Shown here one piece after another: positions 35,892 through 46,500 of a DNA stretch of 64,000 nt; the stretch's first letter is position 1, and each line of letters opens with the position of its first letter. Position numbers and translations under genes: made by a program. The notes beneath the pieces are model-generated. The model ran no database searches and was not told where the DNA came from. It worked only from the letters and a program-made list of their open reading frames with translations. This stretch comes from Saccharum officinarum (Eukaryota > Streptophyta > Magnoliopsida > Poales > Poaceae): positions 78,096,502-78,160,501 of the forward strand of contig CM036201.1 of the NCBI GenBank assembly GCA_020631735.1. The letters run 5' to 3'.

Positions 35892-37736
35892 TGAAGGACC
35901 GGAAACGGCGACAAGAGGGGGTGAATGTGAGTCTCAAATTTCTTTCGAAACTTTCGACCACTGTCCCAAAATCAACCCCAAAAGACACACAAACAAAAGC
36001 TACAAAAAACACGAGCCGCCGAGAGTTAAGAGACCATAGAGATGTTCCTTAGATCGCTAGAAACCCAACGCAAAAGACGAAACTCGTATCGGAGACCGAA
36101 CGGGCAAAAAACGGATCGGAACAGCAAAACCTGCGAGCTGCGGACAATCTGCTACAGTACCACGGATAGTCCGCAGGTCAAAAAAAATCTGAAAACGAAC
36201 TTCGCAGAAGCAGTTCTGTACTCGTCTGAAAAACTACTGCTATAGTACCGCGGACAGTCCGGGCTTGGGGGCCGGACAGTCCGCTAGTACGGACACCGTG
36301 CAGCAAAGAAAGCACAGAAAAAATCCCGACTCCTAGACTGTCCGCTACAGTACCACGGACTGTCCGCGAATCGCGAAACAACAGAAACAGAGAGCTCCAA
36401 AAATCGCCTCCTCTCTTCGATCTTCTAGTCTGCGGCCAAATCTTCACCAACTGCCACGAAACTTGACGAGCATGATCACAAGGCAGTAGGGGAGCTACCT
36501 CTAAGAGGTCATCGTCCAATTGGAAGCCAATCAACGGAAAATCAAAGGAACACGAAAATCACCCAAAAACAAACCCTAGCTCTTGATTCGTCCCGATCTA
36601 TGATCTCGTGAGGAATTGATGCAAATCCTTCGGTGGAAAGTCTCAACTCACGTCATTGATCAAGCCAACGCAAAAAGAACGGATCGAAATGGTCTCAAAA
36701 CAACGAATCAAATCACCCAAGAAAGGGGGCAAAAATGAACTCGCGAAGAACACGAAGAACACCACAAACATAACTCAAAAAGTGAATCCCGAAGGACAAG
36801 AGGTGGTAAGGGCCACCATTCCCACCTGATAAACTCGGATTCAACAAGAGTTATGGACCTCTCTCTGACAAGCAACTAGAGAAAGAAACCCTAAAGGAGA
36901 AAATGAAAATAGAGGAGGTGGGAGAGGTGAGGAGGCAAGGGGGTTGTCATCCTCTATTTAACAGGACTATTTTACATTCCCCTAAATATCCCTGGATACA
37001 AATGAGTCAAACCACTTAGCCCAAGGACGTTATGGTCTAACCCGGTGTCATCTTCATCCGACGGCCACCGCGCCTCCTTACCGGTAGCTTCGCCTCGACG
37101 CGAACTCCCCGATGCCGCCACGTGCCGTCCGTTCCTCCTCGGAACCTCCGCCCGGGTTTTGAGGCTCAAACCCGTAAACCCGGCACCGATGGTTTTGATG
37201 CCCAAACCACCAAACCGCTCGCGAGTAGCGTACTCCATACGCGTCCCCCGCCGATGATTTTGAGGACGAAACCACCAAACCCCCGATGTCGACGCGTGTC
37301 CGACCTCCCGCCAAGCATGACGCCTTCGCCTTCCTCCTTGACTCGGCCCACCGGCCTCCCGCCAAGTGCCACGACGTCATCATCTCCATCTTGACTCGGC
37401 CGACGCCGTATTCATCACCATGTACACTTGCACTCGTCGATGTCCCAAGTGTCAGCCACCGCGGCTAGTCACCCGACCTCTTGGTCCCTCGGTCCAAGCC
37501 TCACGTCCGTCCTTCACCACTCCCGGTCCGTCGGCACGACACGTCCTCCTTGACCTTCACTTCGTCGTCGACTACCGCCTCCGTGCTCCACACCTGCACA
37601 CCACGAGCCAAGAGACATGCACACATAGCTTTCGTCATGGTAGGGTTAGTCACCACTCAACCTAATTCGTGGATCACATTGACAATCACTCATCACAAAA
37701 CGAACACATAAGGTACTTGTCAACATTGTGTTCGCA
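35892..37736 (-). mobile_element. solo LTR (SIRE-like), TSD AAACC, inside LRR pseudogene
   Basis: TG...CA block of 1845 bp with exact 5-bp duplication AAACC (35887-35891 and 37737-37741). Its left end reads TGAAGGACCGGAAACGGCGA then AGAGGGGGTGAATGTG, the complement of the CACCCCCTCT end of SIRE-type LTRs, so it is oriented minus. GGACAGTCCG/CGGACTGTCC motifs cluster at 36165-36370. Removing it and one AAACC restores the LRR frame (WLNL joined to SYNNLSGRIP). Confidence 0.88.
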
Positions 37737-38091
37737 AAACCTATCATACAACAATCTGAGCGGGAGGATACCATCAGGTCCGCAATTCTCGACTTTTCCA
37801 AGTAGCACTTTTCAGGGCAACAAAAGACTGTATGGCTGTCCGCTCCCTGTGCAATGCAACCTGATGACAGGTCCACCGCCATCGAAGGATCCAGCAATGA
37901 CATCGGTACCTCCTTCCTCGGTGTCCAAATCCAAGAGTGACAAGTTTGAGGTCATCATGCTGTTTCTTTTCATTGGGTCAGGGGTCGGTGTGGGCTTTGC
38001 GGCGACCATTGTTGTACTGAGGCAGATCTCTAACCAGGGTAGATGGTGGCACAAAAGTAGCTTCTCATTTGTTAGGCACTCAAGCTTTTAG

Positions 38092-38512
38092 ATGCTCAGA
38101 GGTTCAATGTAATCTTGGAAATTTCTCTTGTACCAATGCAAATCATGTAGACTGTAGACAGCATCCCTTTGTGGGAAGCTCTACAGTGGTTGGCTTCCAT
38201 CTACCAGTGTCATTCTACTGGTTGTGGTTGGCATCGACCCCGGCCCAGGCGGTGAGGTGGGCCTGACCCTGATGCAAATATCCATCCCGTCCAGCGTATG
38301 TATGTCCAGTCCAGTCGAGTCCAGAGGGCTCTGGAACACCTCCAGAAACCACCACGTCCTTCTCTTCTTCCTCGTGACCTCACCTGAATTTAAGCACGCG
38401 CCACCGCCACCATTCCCCTGCACTGACCACCGTCTCATCTGATCATTGCTTTCTGTTTCGCTCATCATCATCATCAGCTACTCCGGCCGACTCGGGAGGG
38501 ACACCAACAACG
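38092..38512. promoter_or_regulatory. LRR 3' flank and sHSP upstream region
   Basis: 421 bp between the RLP stop and the first sHSP ATG. A candidate heat-shock element is ctctggaacacctccagaaa at 38329-38348 (imperfect alternating nTTCn/nGAAn blocks), about 165 bp upstream of the ATG. It is weak and given only as a candidate. Confidence 0.3.
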
Positions 38513-39431
38513 ATGCAGCACGCCGCGGCGGTCTCCAACAACCTTCACCCTGCCGTCGCCACCACGTCGTCCCCCGCCCCTCGTCGTGCTGAGCTGGCCC
38601 AATGCTCGACCCTCGTCGTCGGTGAGGGTCCGGTCCTCCTCCTCCATGAGGAACGGCGGCAATGGCTCTGCCTCCACCGATAGCCTGGACCACCTGCAGA
38701 GGGCGTCCATGGCCAGGCAGCGGCAGGGGGGCGCTCCAGGCGCAAGGCCTAGAAGGGTCATCCACACCACGCCGTTCGGTGAGTGCGTCCGTGTCCTCGA
38801 TCGACTTCTGAATTCTGATGATGACGATACTCCGATCCGGTAACAATTCGTCACCAAATCGATTGAACTGTGTGCTTCATGGCTGATGACAGGGCTGTGG
38901 GACAGCTTCCCGGAAGCGAGGACGCTGGACCAGATGGTGCGGACCATGGAGCGCCTCATGGACGGCGACGACGCCGACACCAACGGCCGTTTCGGCGTCG
39001 TCGTGCCAGCGGCGGCTCCCACCGCCGTGCCGCGCGTCGACAGCGGGCGGCGGGGGCGGACGCCGTGGGAGGTCAGGGAGCGCGCGGGGGAGTACCTGGT
39101 GCGGTTCGACATGCCGGGGATGGCCCGGGACGACGTGCGCGTCAGCGTGCAGGACCGGACGCTCGTCGTGGTCGCCGAGAAGCAGCGGCGGCCTGCTGCT
39201 GCTGGCGGTGTCGAGAAGCAGGAAGCGGCAGCAGGCGGCGGATATGAGGAGGGAGACGAGGAGGAGGAGGCGTGGCCGGCGGCGAGCTTCGGGCGGTACA
39301 GGACGCGGGTGGAGCTGCCGGAGAACGTGGACGTGGAGAGGATCGCCGCGGAGGTGAGGGACGGCGTGCTGTACCTCACCATACCCAAGCTGTCGGCGGG
39401 GGGCAAGGTCGTCAACATCCTGGTGCACTGA
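38513..39431 (+). CDS. small heat-shock protein, organelle (chloroplast-like) type
   Basis: Small HSPs are ATP-independent chaperones that hold unfolding proteins. Exon 1 ends at 38778 (GT donor), the intron is 38779-38892, exon 2 is 38893-39431. The spliced junction reads TTPFG-LWDSFPEARTLDQM, then VRTMERLMDG, resembling the Met-containing amphipathic region of chloroplast sHSPs. The alpha-crystallin domain follows (TPWEVRERAGEYLVRFDMPG, DDVRVSVQDRTLVVVAEKQ, RVELPENVDVERIAAEVRDG, VLYLTIPKL), and the protein ends with VVNILVH. An acidic/glycine insert (EEGDEEEEAW) lies in the middle of the domain. The first ATG (38513) opens a plausible transit peptide (MQHAAAVSNNLHPAVATTSS) but is out of frame with the rest of exon 1. 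Either a 1-nt indel lies between about 38580 and 38640, or translation starts at ATG 38645. The gene is otherwise intact. Confidence 0.85.
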
Positions 39432-40979
39432 GGTGAAGTCACGAGCTCGCACCTCTGAATTCTGAAACGGGACGGATCAGATTCAGCCAGGACGACGAGC
39501 ACCTGCTGCCTGCGCGCTTCTCTCAGCTTCTGGATGGAACGAGTCGACGATAGCGACAGCGATCTACTACTCCTATACTCTTCCTCTTCTTTTCTATTTT
39601 GTTTTTGTTTGCTAGCTACATGGTAAATTTTGGTACTGCAAGGTGTAGTAGTTTTTGAGCTGTTTGGAACAAATTCCAGAATCAAAACTAGAGAATTTAA
39701 TCAAAAGCTCTACCATCAAACGTGTGTGCACGAGAACAAGAGTCTTTTTGATTCACGATTGAAACTTGCCGCGCCGTAAATTAGACATATTGTGGCCTTG
39801 TAGACTTGTACATTATTTGGTTCATGCCACAGCCCGCCAGAAGTTCATTTTGATGCTAAACTTTGCTACGAGTGTGACACCGCATTTGTTTGCCACATCC
39901 GCATTCTATATGGCTGTCACACTTTGTCGAACTATAGTTAAGACAAAGTTAAACATCAATGATCAATCAAACAGACCCTAAAACCAAAAGAAAAGTTGGT
40001 GATGCCTAGTTTTATTGTTTTTAGGAAGTTCAAGTCCTATCCAAAAGGACTAAAACCTAGAGAAGGCAATCAAACTCCGGGCGATGCATAAGCAGTTAAA
40101 GGGCAATCCATAAGCACTTAAACGGTGAAATTAGGTGTTTCTTTGATGAGTTTTCTAAGGCAGAGGGGCTATGTTCCATTTTTGTCTTAACAAAGCTCCG
40201 CTCTTGAGCATTTCCCTAGCAGGACCCTAAATAAGATCCTTACATTATTTTCTGGTCCTAGAAAAAAAAACTTAATCTAACGGTGCCTCAACTCAAGTCT
40301 ACTTTATGCAGACCTCCATGTCTCCTCCTCATCTACATCTCTTACGGGTGGTCCTCGCTGGTGCACTTATGGAGACTCGGGGGCGACCCAGCCCCGCCAC
40401 CGTCGGGGCCCCACCACGCCCGCGCCGCCGCCGCTCCACAGCTAGCGCTGGCGGCGGCCAGCCGCAGCACCCAAAAAGGCCCTCCGCAATAGCCTCCACC
40501 TCCCCTTACCTCTCGTCCCCTCCTCTTCCTCGTTCGAGTTTGAATTTCTCTGAAGCAAGGTTAGCCAGCGGCCCCCACCGCGGATCCGGTGCGGGCCGAG
40601 CAAACGGGCACGGCGGCCGGCGGCCACGGTCGGTGGTGCGGCGGCTGCGCGCGTGGAGGTTGCAAGTGCGGCCCGCCCTAGGCCCAGCTCCGATGGCCTC
40701 GGATGCAGCGAACGGCGGGGCGCAGCGGCCGACGGGCACACTAACGCGGTCGAGAGCCCCGGCGTGTGCGTGTGTGGTGGTCAGCGGGGACGCGTGCAAC
40801 TCACGTGGATGCAGGTCCCAAACGCGCAGGCCTCCGCTCGGTGGTGAATGTGGCGCGGACCAAGGCGGCGCCAAGGCACGCGGCCAGGTCGGATCCGACT
40901 CCGCCGGGCTGGCGGACGCGGACGCGGGCGTTCTTGCATGCGGATCCAGGACCTGCGTGCTCGTGCTAGCCATCGCGAG
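39432..40979. other. intergenic; AT-rich then CpG-rich, no gene supported
   Basis: 39432-40300 is AT-rich 3' flank without recognisable elements. 40380-40979 is strongly GC-rich with overlapping open frames on both strands, Ala/Arg/Gly-biased and without a recognisable domain. It looks like a GC-rich promoter or 5' leader remnant cut by the Tat element at 40980. Confidence 0.4.
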
Positions 40980-41066
40980 TGTCGGGTACCTAAAACTAGG
41001 GGTACCCACAATCAACGGTTAAGAAAAAACAAAACGCTGACCGCAAACGAAACAAAGCCAAAATAG

Positions 41067-41215
41067 CGGACGAGACGCCTCGACTGCACTCCGACTCGTA
41101 CGAGGCCAGCTCGACGGGACGCCTCGACTACGTTCCGACTCGTACGAGGCACCCTCGATGGGACGCCTCGACCACGTTCCGACTCGTACGAGGCTCGCTC
41201 GACAAGGCATCTCGA
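41067..41215 (+). repeat. 44-bp tandem repeats in Tat LTR U3
   Basis: Three to four units of gggacgcctcgactacgttc followed by cgactcgtacgaggc; units start at 41111 and 41155 (period 44). Confidence 0.75.
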
Positions 41216-41750
41216 CTATTGGGAAATCTCTAACTCGCACGACCCCGGGTCGGACCACTCGACCCACCACCTTCACCAACTCTGAGACAAAAGTCAGAGC
41301 ATTTAATGCGACTACCTGTTACTTTCTACTGTCATGGCTACAGCTGTGACCGACATGGAAACAGCACCGGTGTCAAATCTCATTTTTTACTGCCCATCCT
41401 GAGATGGGAGGTGAAAACCTGTCACTATACATACCATATTACACACTGTTTTGCCACCGATCACCCTCGAGGGAGGATACGACAAGGTCTATGCCCCACG
41501 ATCTCGGCGATTCGGCCTTATCCGTCCGTCCTCGACCCGGCCTCGACCCAGCCTCGACCTACCACTGGTCAGCAGGGAGGAAAGGCCGACGTGGCACAGG
41601 ACTCAGGGTCTTTTCACCGTCTCGTCCCCTACGTCACCATGGTGTCCAGGGATGGCCGGCCATTCCTGAGGCACGTCGCTACAGCCACCTCTGCATGGAT
41701 CGACAAAACTTCACCTCAAGACTCCCCTGGCATCCCGGCCTCCTCTTACC

Positions 41751-41760
41751 CTATAAAAGG
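41751..41760 (+). promoter_or_regulatory. TATA box of Tat LTR
   Basis: CTATAAAAGG, downstream of the U3 repeats and upstream of an AG-rich leader. Confidence 0.6.
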
Positions 41761-42216
41761 GTAGGCCAGGGCTCTAGAAGGGGAGGGACGGACGAAAAAG
41801 CCAGAAGCCAAGCACAAGCAAGCAAAGACAGAAGATCAATATCTCAAGCAATCTCTCTTGTACTCTCACTTTTCCCCTTGAGACCTGGGCTTGGTTCTCT
41901 CTCTCATAGCTTGTAACCCCTACGCAAGCACTTAGGTGCAAGGAAATACAATACTCCCCCTCCTCGCTGGACGTAGGGCCTTCTTTTGCCCGAACCAGGA
42001 TAAATCCCCGTGTATCCTGTAACAGAACCGACCAAATTATAAGAGCATAAGTACAAAAACAAGCGCCGAAACGCTCAAATTTTCGAACTTGAGCCCATCT
42101 AATCCCGGTAGTCGATCGAAACCACGAAGAATTTCAAACCAACTCTTTTACAACCAAGATCGCATTATTCAACATACACATCACACGTTACATTTCACAA
42201 GTAGAGCAGAAGTTCT

Positions 42217-45200
42217 TGTAACGGATCAACGTAATTATACGAAATTAAGTAAGAAAATCTTCCACCGAGGCGGTTAATTTAACAAACTTAAGCCCGTATA
42301 ACCCGAGATTCCGTGAAATCACGAAGGATTTCCAAACCACTAACATACAACCAAGATCGTACTGATTTAGCAGCCACAATTCACACGATACATAAATCTG
42401 ATCATAAAGGTAAGATACATCGGAGTTCGGAAATAAAAGTTATTACAACATAGTTCAACATAAAGTAGCGGAAGCAAATAATTTTACGCACACACACTTA
42501 GTTCAGTTACAGTGCCAGTCGATAGTCATGGTCCACAAAAGCAGTAGATAAGACAAACAGAAAGACCCTTGCCCAAGGTCCTAGTTGTCACCCATCGCCG
42601 GATACAGACAGTTGGAGCAGTACCCGTAGTACATCTGACCATCTGCAACAACAATGGGAACAACGCCCTGAGTACGAGAATGTACTCAGCTAGACTTACC
42701 CGTCATAAACTAGAAATAACATGACACCAAGGAGCATGCAAGGCTTTACATAGTGGATTGGCTTGACTCCTTTGCGAAAAGCACAAGTTGTTATGAATGA
42801 CTAAGGATAAGTGTCTTTAGCATCATTTTTAGGACAACCTATTCATGCTAAATGAGCACCTATGACTAAAACAAACACTTAATTAACCATTAACATCAAA
42901 GATTACCATCTCATGTTTGGCCTTTCCAACATTATCCCCATAACCATCCGTGTTCCATCATTAAAACTACGATGCCATAGCTCGAGTCAAGTGCTCACTA
43001 ACCGGGAGCGACGGCGATTCGAATCGAATTCCTATCCAGCTGGAGATTTATTCCTCACACAAACCATGCTTTCCCCGTCAGGGTCGCGTAGATCACCAAT
43101 GACACTTTCCGAGAAGCCGCGGGATAACAATCATGGATCGCACTACCCAGGGACCGCCCGACTGCCAGGACGCACCTTGGGCTCACTCTTCGCGTCCCCG
43201 TTACCCCCCTTCCACACCAGTCTGCCAACCCGAGTTTATCCCGGCTCAAAAAGTGTCACTAGCTTCGCGGTCGAAAGGTACTTTATTCGGCCAGCTAAAT
43301 GTGAGGCATGCGTTCAACATGACAAGAGGGACGAGCAACGATCGGTCCTTAACTGACACAGACGGAATCACTATAGTCCAAAACCCTATAAGACTCCGCC
43401 CGGTCTCCGTTTATCCATCAACACTTGGTTACTTTTCATGATCACAATTACAGCTAACCATAACCTGGTATCCACCTATAACTCGCAGGTGACAGGAAAT
43501 CACCCGACTTCTACCGGTCTAAGCATGGCTAAGCAATTTACTCGATCCTAACCTAACAGGGTAAAAGATAATCCGGTGGCCAAGGTAATAATGCAACAAC
43601 GGTTTCACTCAACTCCTATAACTTAGTGCAACAATATATAACTATAACTCATGTAATAAGGAATAACTTTTTATAAATTTAGGAGGCTTAAAATGCTCCG
43701 GGGCTTGCCTCTTTCGAACGAACTAGGGTGGTGATCGACGCACTCTGGCAGTTCCTCGCCTGACTCTTCCTCCTCGGGCACCTCCTGTGCCTGGGGTTCC
43801 TGCTGATCCGTCCAAGCCTGCTCCTCCGGAACTGCTGCCTGCAACTCCTCCTGCGATCCTGTATGATGCAAGTGCATAAGGAAACATGCGAAGAATGCAT
43901 CGAATTGCGGTGGAGTGCTTTGATGACATGAGATGCAGATGAGCACATGGAATGAGCAGTTTGAATATAATTATTTCTTCTACAAGTTAGCCAACGTCAT
44001 CCAAGAACATGTAACCTAAAACATACACCTTATCCTTCTATTAGTTAGCCTACCATCTACACATACAAGTGAACCTAAGCTACCAAAGCTTACCAACCTA
44101 ACTCATCCATAACATCAGCAAGGCATCATGATGCTTCAAAGATACACCAAACATATTTTATTTCTCTCAATTTCTCATAAAGAATAATCTTTTATTCCCT
44201 ATTTAGCTAGGGTTACACAACAACACCTATCTCTGGTGTAGATAAAAATCTACAAAAATTACAGTAGACTACTCTTACCCTAACTAACCTACCACTAAAT
44301 TTTCATGAGAATTGCACAAGTAAAACTGCCTGTACAAAATAAACAAGCTATAGCCTAATTGTGAGCATGAATTTATTTTATACTAGAAAAAGTGTCAAAC
44401 AACAGATTTCACAATTTTCTTAGGTTACTAACAGTAAACCAACATACTACAAAAATTATCAGATGTATGTTGTATACAAATTTTGCTCTATAGTAAAAAT
44501 AACAGATATCACCAATTAAAAGCATTTGAACTACACTTCAACATTTTTCCACAGAACATGCTTCATTGGCATTTTTTCTAGAAAGTACATCACTAATAAA
44601 GACTAATGTAACAAGAATCATATTTTTCCCTCTATTATTTTATTTACTACACTTTTTCTAAGATAACAGCATATATAACAATTAAATAAAATTGCACAGT
44701 AGAGTGTCACAAAAATCACATGGGATATTTTTAAACTGTAGATCTATTCAAAAGGAACATTTCACAATTTGTTTCATGATTTTTGGAGCTATAAATCTTG
44801 AGATACAATTTTTGGAAGCCTTTTTCAGATTTTCTGGAAATCAATTTCTTTAAAACCGAAAATCAAAACCGGCTTTAAACGCTACGTGCACACCGCGGTT
44901 TCACCCCCAACTCCCACCGAGAGACAGACAGATGGGTCCCACGGGTCAGCTGACCCCACCGGTCAGCCGGAGCCGAGCCGAGGAAGGCGCTGACCGGGAA
45001 ATTCTTGCCGTCGGCGAGGTCGCCGGCGACGAGGTCCGCACCAGGCGACTCCCCGCAACCGCGCGAACCCAACGAGGTGATTATCGAGGCGAGAGGAGGA
45101 GCGGAGCATGGGCCGAAGCGGCCATGGCGGAGGCGGTGGCGCGGCTTGCCGGCGCTAGGCCGGAGCAGGCCATGGCGGAGGTCACGGACGGGCGCACGAG

Positions 45201-46225
45201 CTCCAGCGAGCGGAGGCGATCATGGTGCGCACGGGTAGAATGGAAATGTGATGGCGGGAAGGTGGGATTGACGGGAGCCGCGGCGGCGGGCTCACCGGCG
45301 GGGAGAAGACGGCCAATTCGGCCGCTTACCTTGCCGAGGTGCGCGTTCAGTGACTCGACGAGGTCGGTCAGGAGGAGGGGAAAGCTAGGGCGGGCGGAAT
45401 TTGGCGGAGGAGCCGCGGTGGCGAGGTGAGGCGCGGCAATGGCGCGGCGGCGGCTCGGTGTGCTGCGGTGCTGGCGAAGCACGCGAGAGCGAGCGGGAGC
45501 GGAGTGCGGTGAGGGAGCGGGAGCTGGCGAGTCCGGGCGGAGGTAAGCGCGGGCTGCGGGGGCCACAGGGGCGCGTGTCGCGCGACGTCGCCGCCGTTCG
45601 GCCACGCGGCGGCCGAACGCTGCCGCGGCGCCACGACGCCACGCGCGGCGCGCGCGCGCGGGCGGGAGGGAGACGACGCGGGCGCGGGCCAGGCCGGCTT
45701 CGGCCATGGGCCGGGATGTGAGGCTGCGGCCCAGTAAAGCGAAATCCGATTTTTCTTTTACAAAAATATTTTCAGATTTAATTCTTTGTTTCAAAATTGA
45801 ATTTGGAGATGAAAAAGAGGTTTTCAGAAATTTGGCCCAAAATAAAAGTTGTTCAAAATTTTATTCTCTACAACTTTCATATAGAGCACTTTTCAAAATT
45901 CTCAATAGATTTTGAATTTGAGATTTAAAGCTAATTTAAAATCAAAAACTCATTTACTTAGAATATTTTTAAAACAGAATTTGAGGAAGACTTGAATTCA
46001 AAATTTTGCTCCAATAATCAAGTTGATTTATTCTAGATTATTTAAAATTGCTACTTCTCAAAAGTTCACCAACTTTTTAACACTTATATCAAACTTAGGG
46101 TTCCCATTTATTTGTTTTTCAAATTAAATTTGAAAGAGCTACAATTCAAATAATGCTAATCATGCAATGATGTTGAATGCTTATGCTTTGAATGATAATG
46201 CATGCTTAACACCAGGGGTGTTACA
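42217..46225 (-). repeat. 3' LTR of H3-tail element (4009 bp)
   Basis: Minus-strand ends TGTAACACCCCTGGTGTTA and ...CGTTGATCCGTTACA. It contains a CpG-rich block (44880-45720) full of spurious open frames, the module at 42643-42699 and the motif gctccggggcttgcct near 43694. Confidence 0.93.
42643..42699 (-). other. conserved intron-like module in LTR (inner element, left)
   Basis: The minus strand reads ACGG|GTAAGTCTAGCT, then GAGTAC-ATTCTC-GTACTC, AGGG and ...TTGTTGTTGCAG|ATGG. The span is 57 bp. Confidence 0.5.
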
Positions 46226-46240
46226 GCCCTCCCCCCTTAT
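46226..46240 (-). other. polypurine tract of H3-tail element
   Basis: The minus strand reads ATAAGGGGGGAGGGC immediately before TGTAACACC of the 3' LTR. It abuts the stop codon region of the chromodomain frame. Confidence 0.75.
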
Positions 46241-46500
46241 AAGAATCTCGTCCCGAGATTTTGAGTTACGAACCACTTATCGTAAAAAGCTTTATACGCG
46301 GTTTGAAGATATTCTCCCGTTTCCCAAGAAGCATCGCTCTCATCATGGTGGCTCCATTGAATCTTGTAGGTTGTGACCACTTTATTTCGAGTGACTCGGT
46401 CCTTAGCATCTAGGACTCGAATCGGTTGCTCGCGATACTCCAAGTCTGCCTTGATCCGAATACCCTGAGGTTCTATCCTCTCCTCTGGAACACGAGACAC
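46237..46500 (-). CDS. integrase C-terminal chromodomain (frame-shifted end of pol)
   Basis: It encodes the end of the polyprotein: [20 protein letters not shown], then [20 protein letters not shown]. This aligns with the chromodomain at the end of the 20203-24744 protein. Of the three aromatic cage positions of HP1-type readers only the Trp (QW) is clearly kept; the first position is occupied by non-aromatic residues and the third by His. It is out of frame with the upstream integrase because one base is missing near 46491-46496 (...[10 protein letters not shown] versus the ...KRCLRVPEE of the relative). Confidence 0.85.
   Translation of the reverse strand: MSRVPEERIEPQGIRIKADLEYREQPIRVLDAKDRVTRNKVVTTYKIQWSHHDESDASWETGEYLQTAYKAFYDKWFVTQNLGTRFL

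Larger units (their letters stand above)
32767..38091 (+). pseudogene. LRR receptor-like protein (RLP/Cf-type), broken by frameshifts and insertions
   Basis: RLPs are membrane-anchored extracellular LRR proteins without a kinase; many act in immunity. Pieces in order: ATG at 32767 with a hydrophobic signal peptide; LRR N-cap (GTDCCHNWMGVTCDYAG) near 32985; LRRs to 33590; an in-frame predicted intron 33745-33835; LRRs to about 34520; LRRs from about 34850 to 35891; after the solo LTR, the final LRR (LSYNNLSGRIPSGPQFSTFP), an acidic-poor linker, a transmembrane helix (VIMLFLFIGSGVGVGFAATI) and a short basic tail, stop at 38089-38091. Defects: a 1-nt shift near 32897-32902 that cuts off the signal peptide, a 1-nt shift near 33580, a dispersed-repeat insertion at about 34525-34845 and the solo LTR at 35892-37736. 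Only a truncated product is possible. Confidence 0.88.

Noticed and set aside
40306..41022. 238-codon open frame in the GC-rich region before the Tat LTR
   Set aside because: Low-complexity composition, no recognisable domain, and it runs into the LTR start at 40980.
41404..41916. 170-codon open frame within the Tat LTR
   Set aside because: It spans the TATA box and U3/R of the LTR and encodes no known domain.
45081..45794. Long overlapping open frames on both strands in the GC-rich LTR block (also at 55342-56367)
   Set aside because: They lie inside LTRs, are Ala/Arg/Pro-biased, change frame between the two LTR copies and match no domain.
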